Notes under the pieces: generated by a model
Told to the model about the DNA's origin: nothing
Databases searched by the model: none
Seen by the model: the letters and a program-made list of their open reading frames with translations, nothing else
Assembly: GCA_026394855.1 (NCBI GenBank)
Contig: JAPLZT010000113.1
Location: 1-5,817 of the forward strand
DNA length: 5,817 nt
Direction: 5' to 3'
Source of the DNA: Candidatus Woesebacteria bacterium
GTDB taxonomy: Bacteria; Patescibacteriota; Microgenomatia; UBA8517
Part shown: positions 5,665 through 5,817 of the stretch, piece after piece
Position numbering within the stretch: the first letter of the stretch is position 1
Layout: each line of letters starts with the position of its first letter
Made by a program: the position numbers and the translations under genes

Positions 5665-5817
5665 ACATAAACAAACTAGAACAAACTAAACAAAGAAACA
5701 AAAACAACTCTATAAAGCAGGAACTAAACAAAAAACAAACAAGAACAGTCTCTATAAAAAGAAAATATCGTACTTTCGGAACAAAATTAATCAAAAAATA
5801 CTTAGCAATTGAACCGT
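5665..5817 (+). other. A-rich tail with short repeats and a stop-free frame lacking a standard start
   Basis: The plus strand here is very A-rich, with few G or T up to about 5760. It contains a tandem 10-mer (ACAAACTAGA/ACAAACTAAA, 5671-5690) and two copies of CTCTATAAA 42 bp apart (5708-5716, 5750-5758). No rho-independent terminator is seen after abiEii. The frame with codons starting at 5667 is open from 5655 to the window end. It encodes a Lys/Asn/Gln/Arg-rich chain ending in a more ordinary stretch (KYRTFGTKLIKKYLAIEP), whereas the other plus frames carry about eight and two stops. No ATG, GTG, TTG or CTG occurs in it. It may be the beginning of a gene with a rare start, a frameshifted remnant, or an A-rich non-coding leader. 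Confidence 0.35.

Noticed and set aside
5640..5700. Rho-independent terminator after abiEii
   Set aside because: No GC-rich hairpin is seen, and the run is A-rich rather than T-rich on the transcribed sense strand.
5671..5758. Repeats in the A-rich tail as a CRISPR or iteron array
   Set aside because: The units are 9-10 bp, low complexity and irregularly spaced, with no conserved repeat-spacer pattern.

Overview
The window looks like a chromosomal segment from a small-genome bacterium, most likely a Patescibacteria/CPR (Microgenomates-like) lineage. The reasons are the A+T-leaning, tightly packed and overlapping genes, a compact leucyl-tRNA synthetase, a ComEC-type competence protein whose hydrolase domain is a separate gene, frequent non-ATG starts and few clear ribosome binding sites. 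This placement is an inference from gene style, not a phylogeny. The standard bacterial code fits: TGA is a stop (abiEi) and Trp is TGG.

Layout. Positions 1-4233 form one minus-strand cluster read right to left: leuS (2008-4233), a ComEA-like DNA receptor (1434-2024, overlapping leuS by 17 bp), the ComEC channel domain (350-1363, probably extending to about 1438), and the N-terminal part of a secreted or anchored metallo-beta-lactamase-fold protein (from 377 to the window edge, overlapping comEC by 28 bp). The last three are the core of natural DNA uptake. They appear to ride on the leuS transcript, because no other promoter is evident.

Positions 4234-4315 are an 82-bp divergent control region with two good sigma70-type promoters, both with 17-bp spacers. 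One drives leuS leftwards and the other drives an abiEi-abiEii pair rightwards. Both place the predicted transcription start within about 2 nt of the ATG, so both messages look leaderless. A 29-bp imperfect palindrome covers the spacer, -10 and start of the abiE promoter and is the obvious candidate operator for AbiEi autorepression.

Positions 4316-5664 hold the type IV toxin-antitoxin/abortive-infection pair: AbiEi (winged-helix antitoxin/regulator) and AbiEii (nucleotidyltransferase toxin), joined by an ATGA overlap. Positions 5665-5817 are very A-rich, with short repeats and one unusually stop-free frame lacking a standard start.

All main gene families are known. The points most worth a second look are the paired leaderless promoters with the palindrome, the heptanucleotide repeat built into the LeuRS C-terminus, the trimmed LeuRS editing domain, the split comEC with its missing start codon, and the stop-free A-rich tail.
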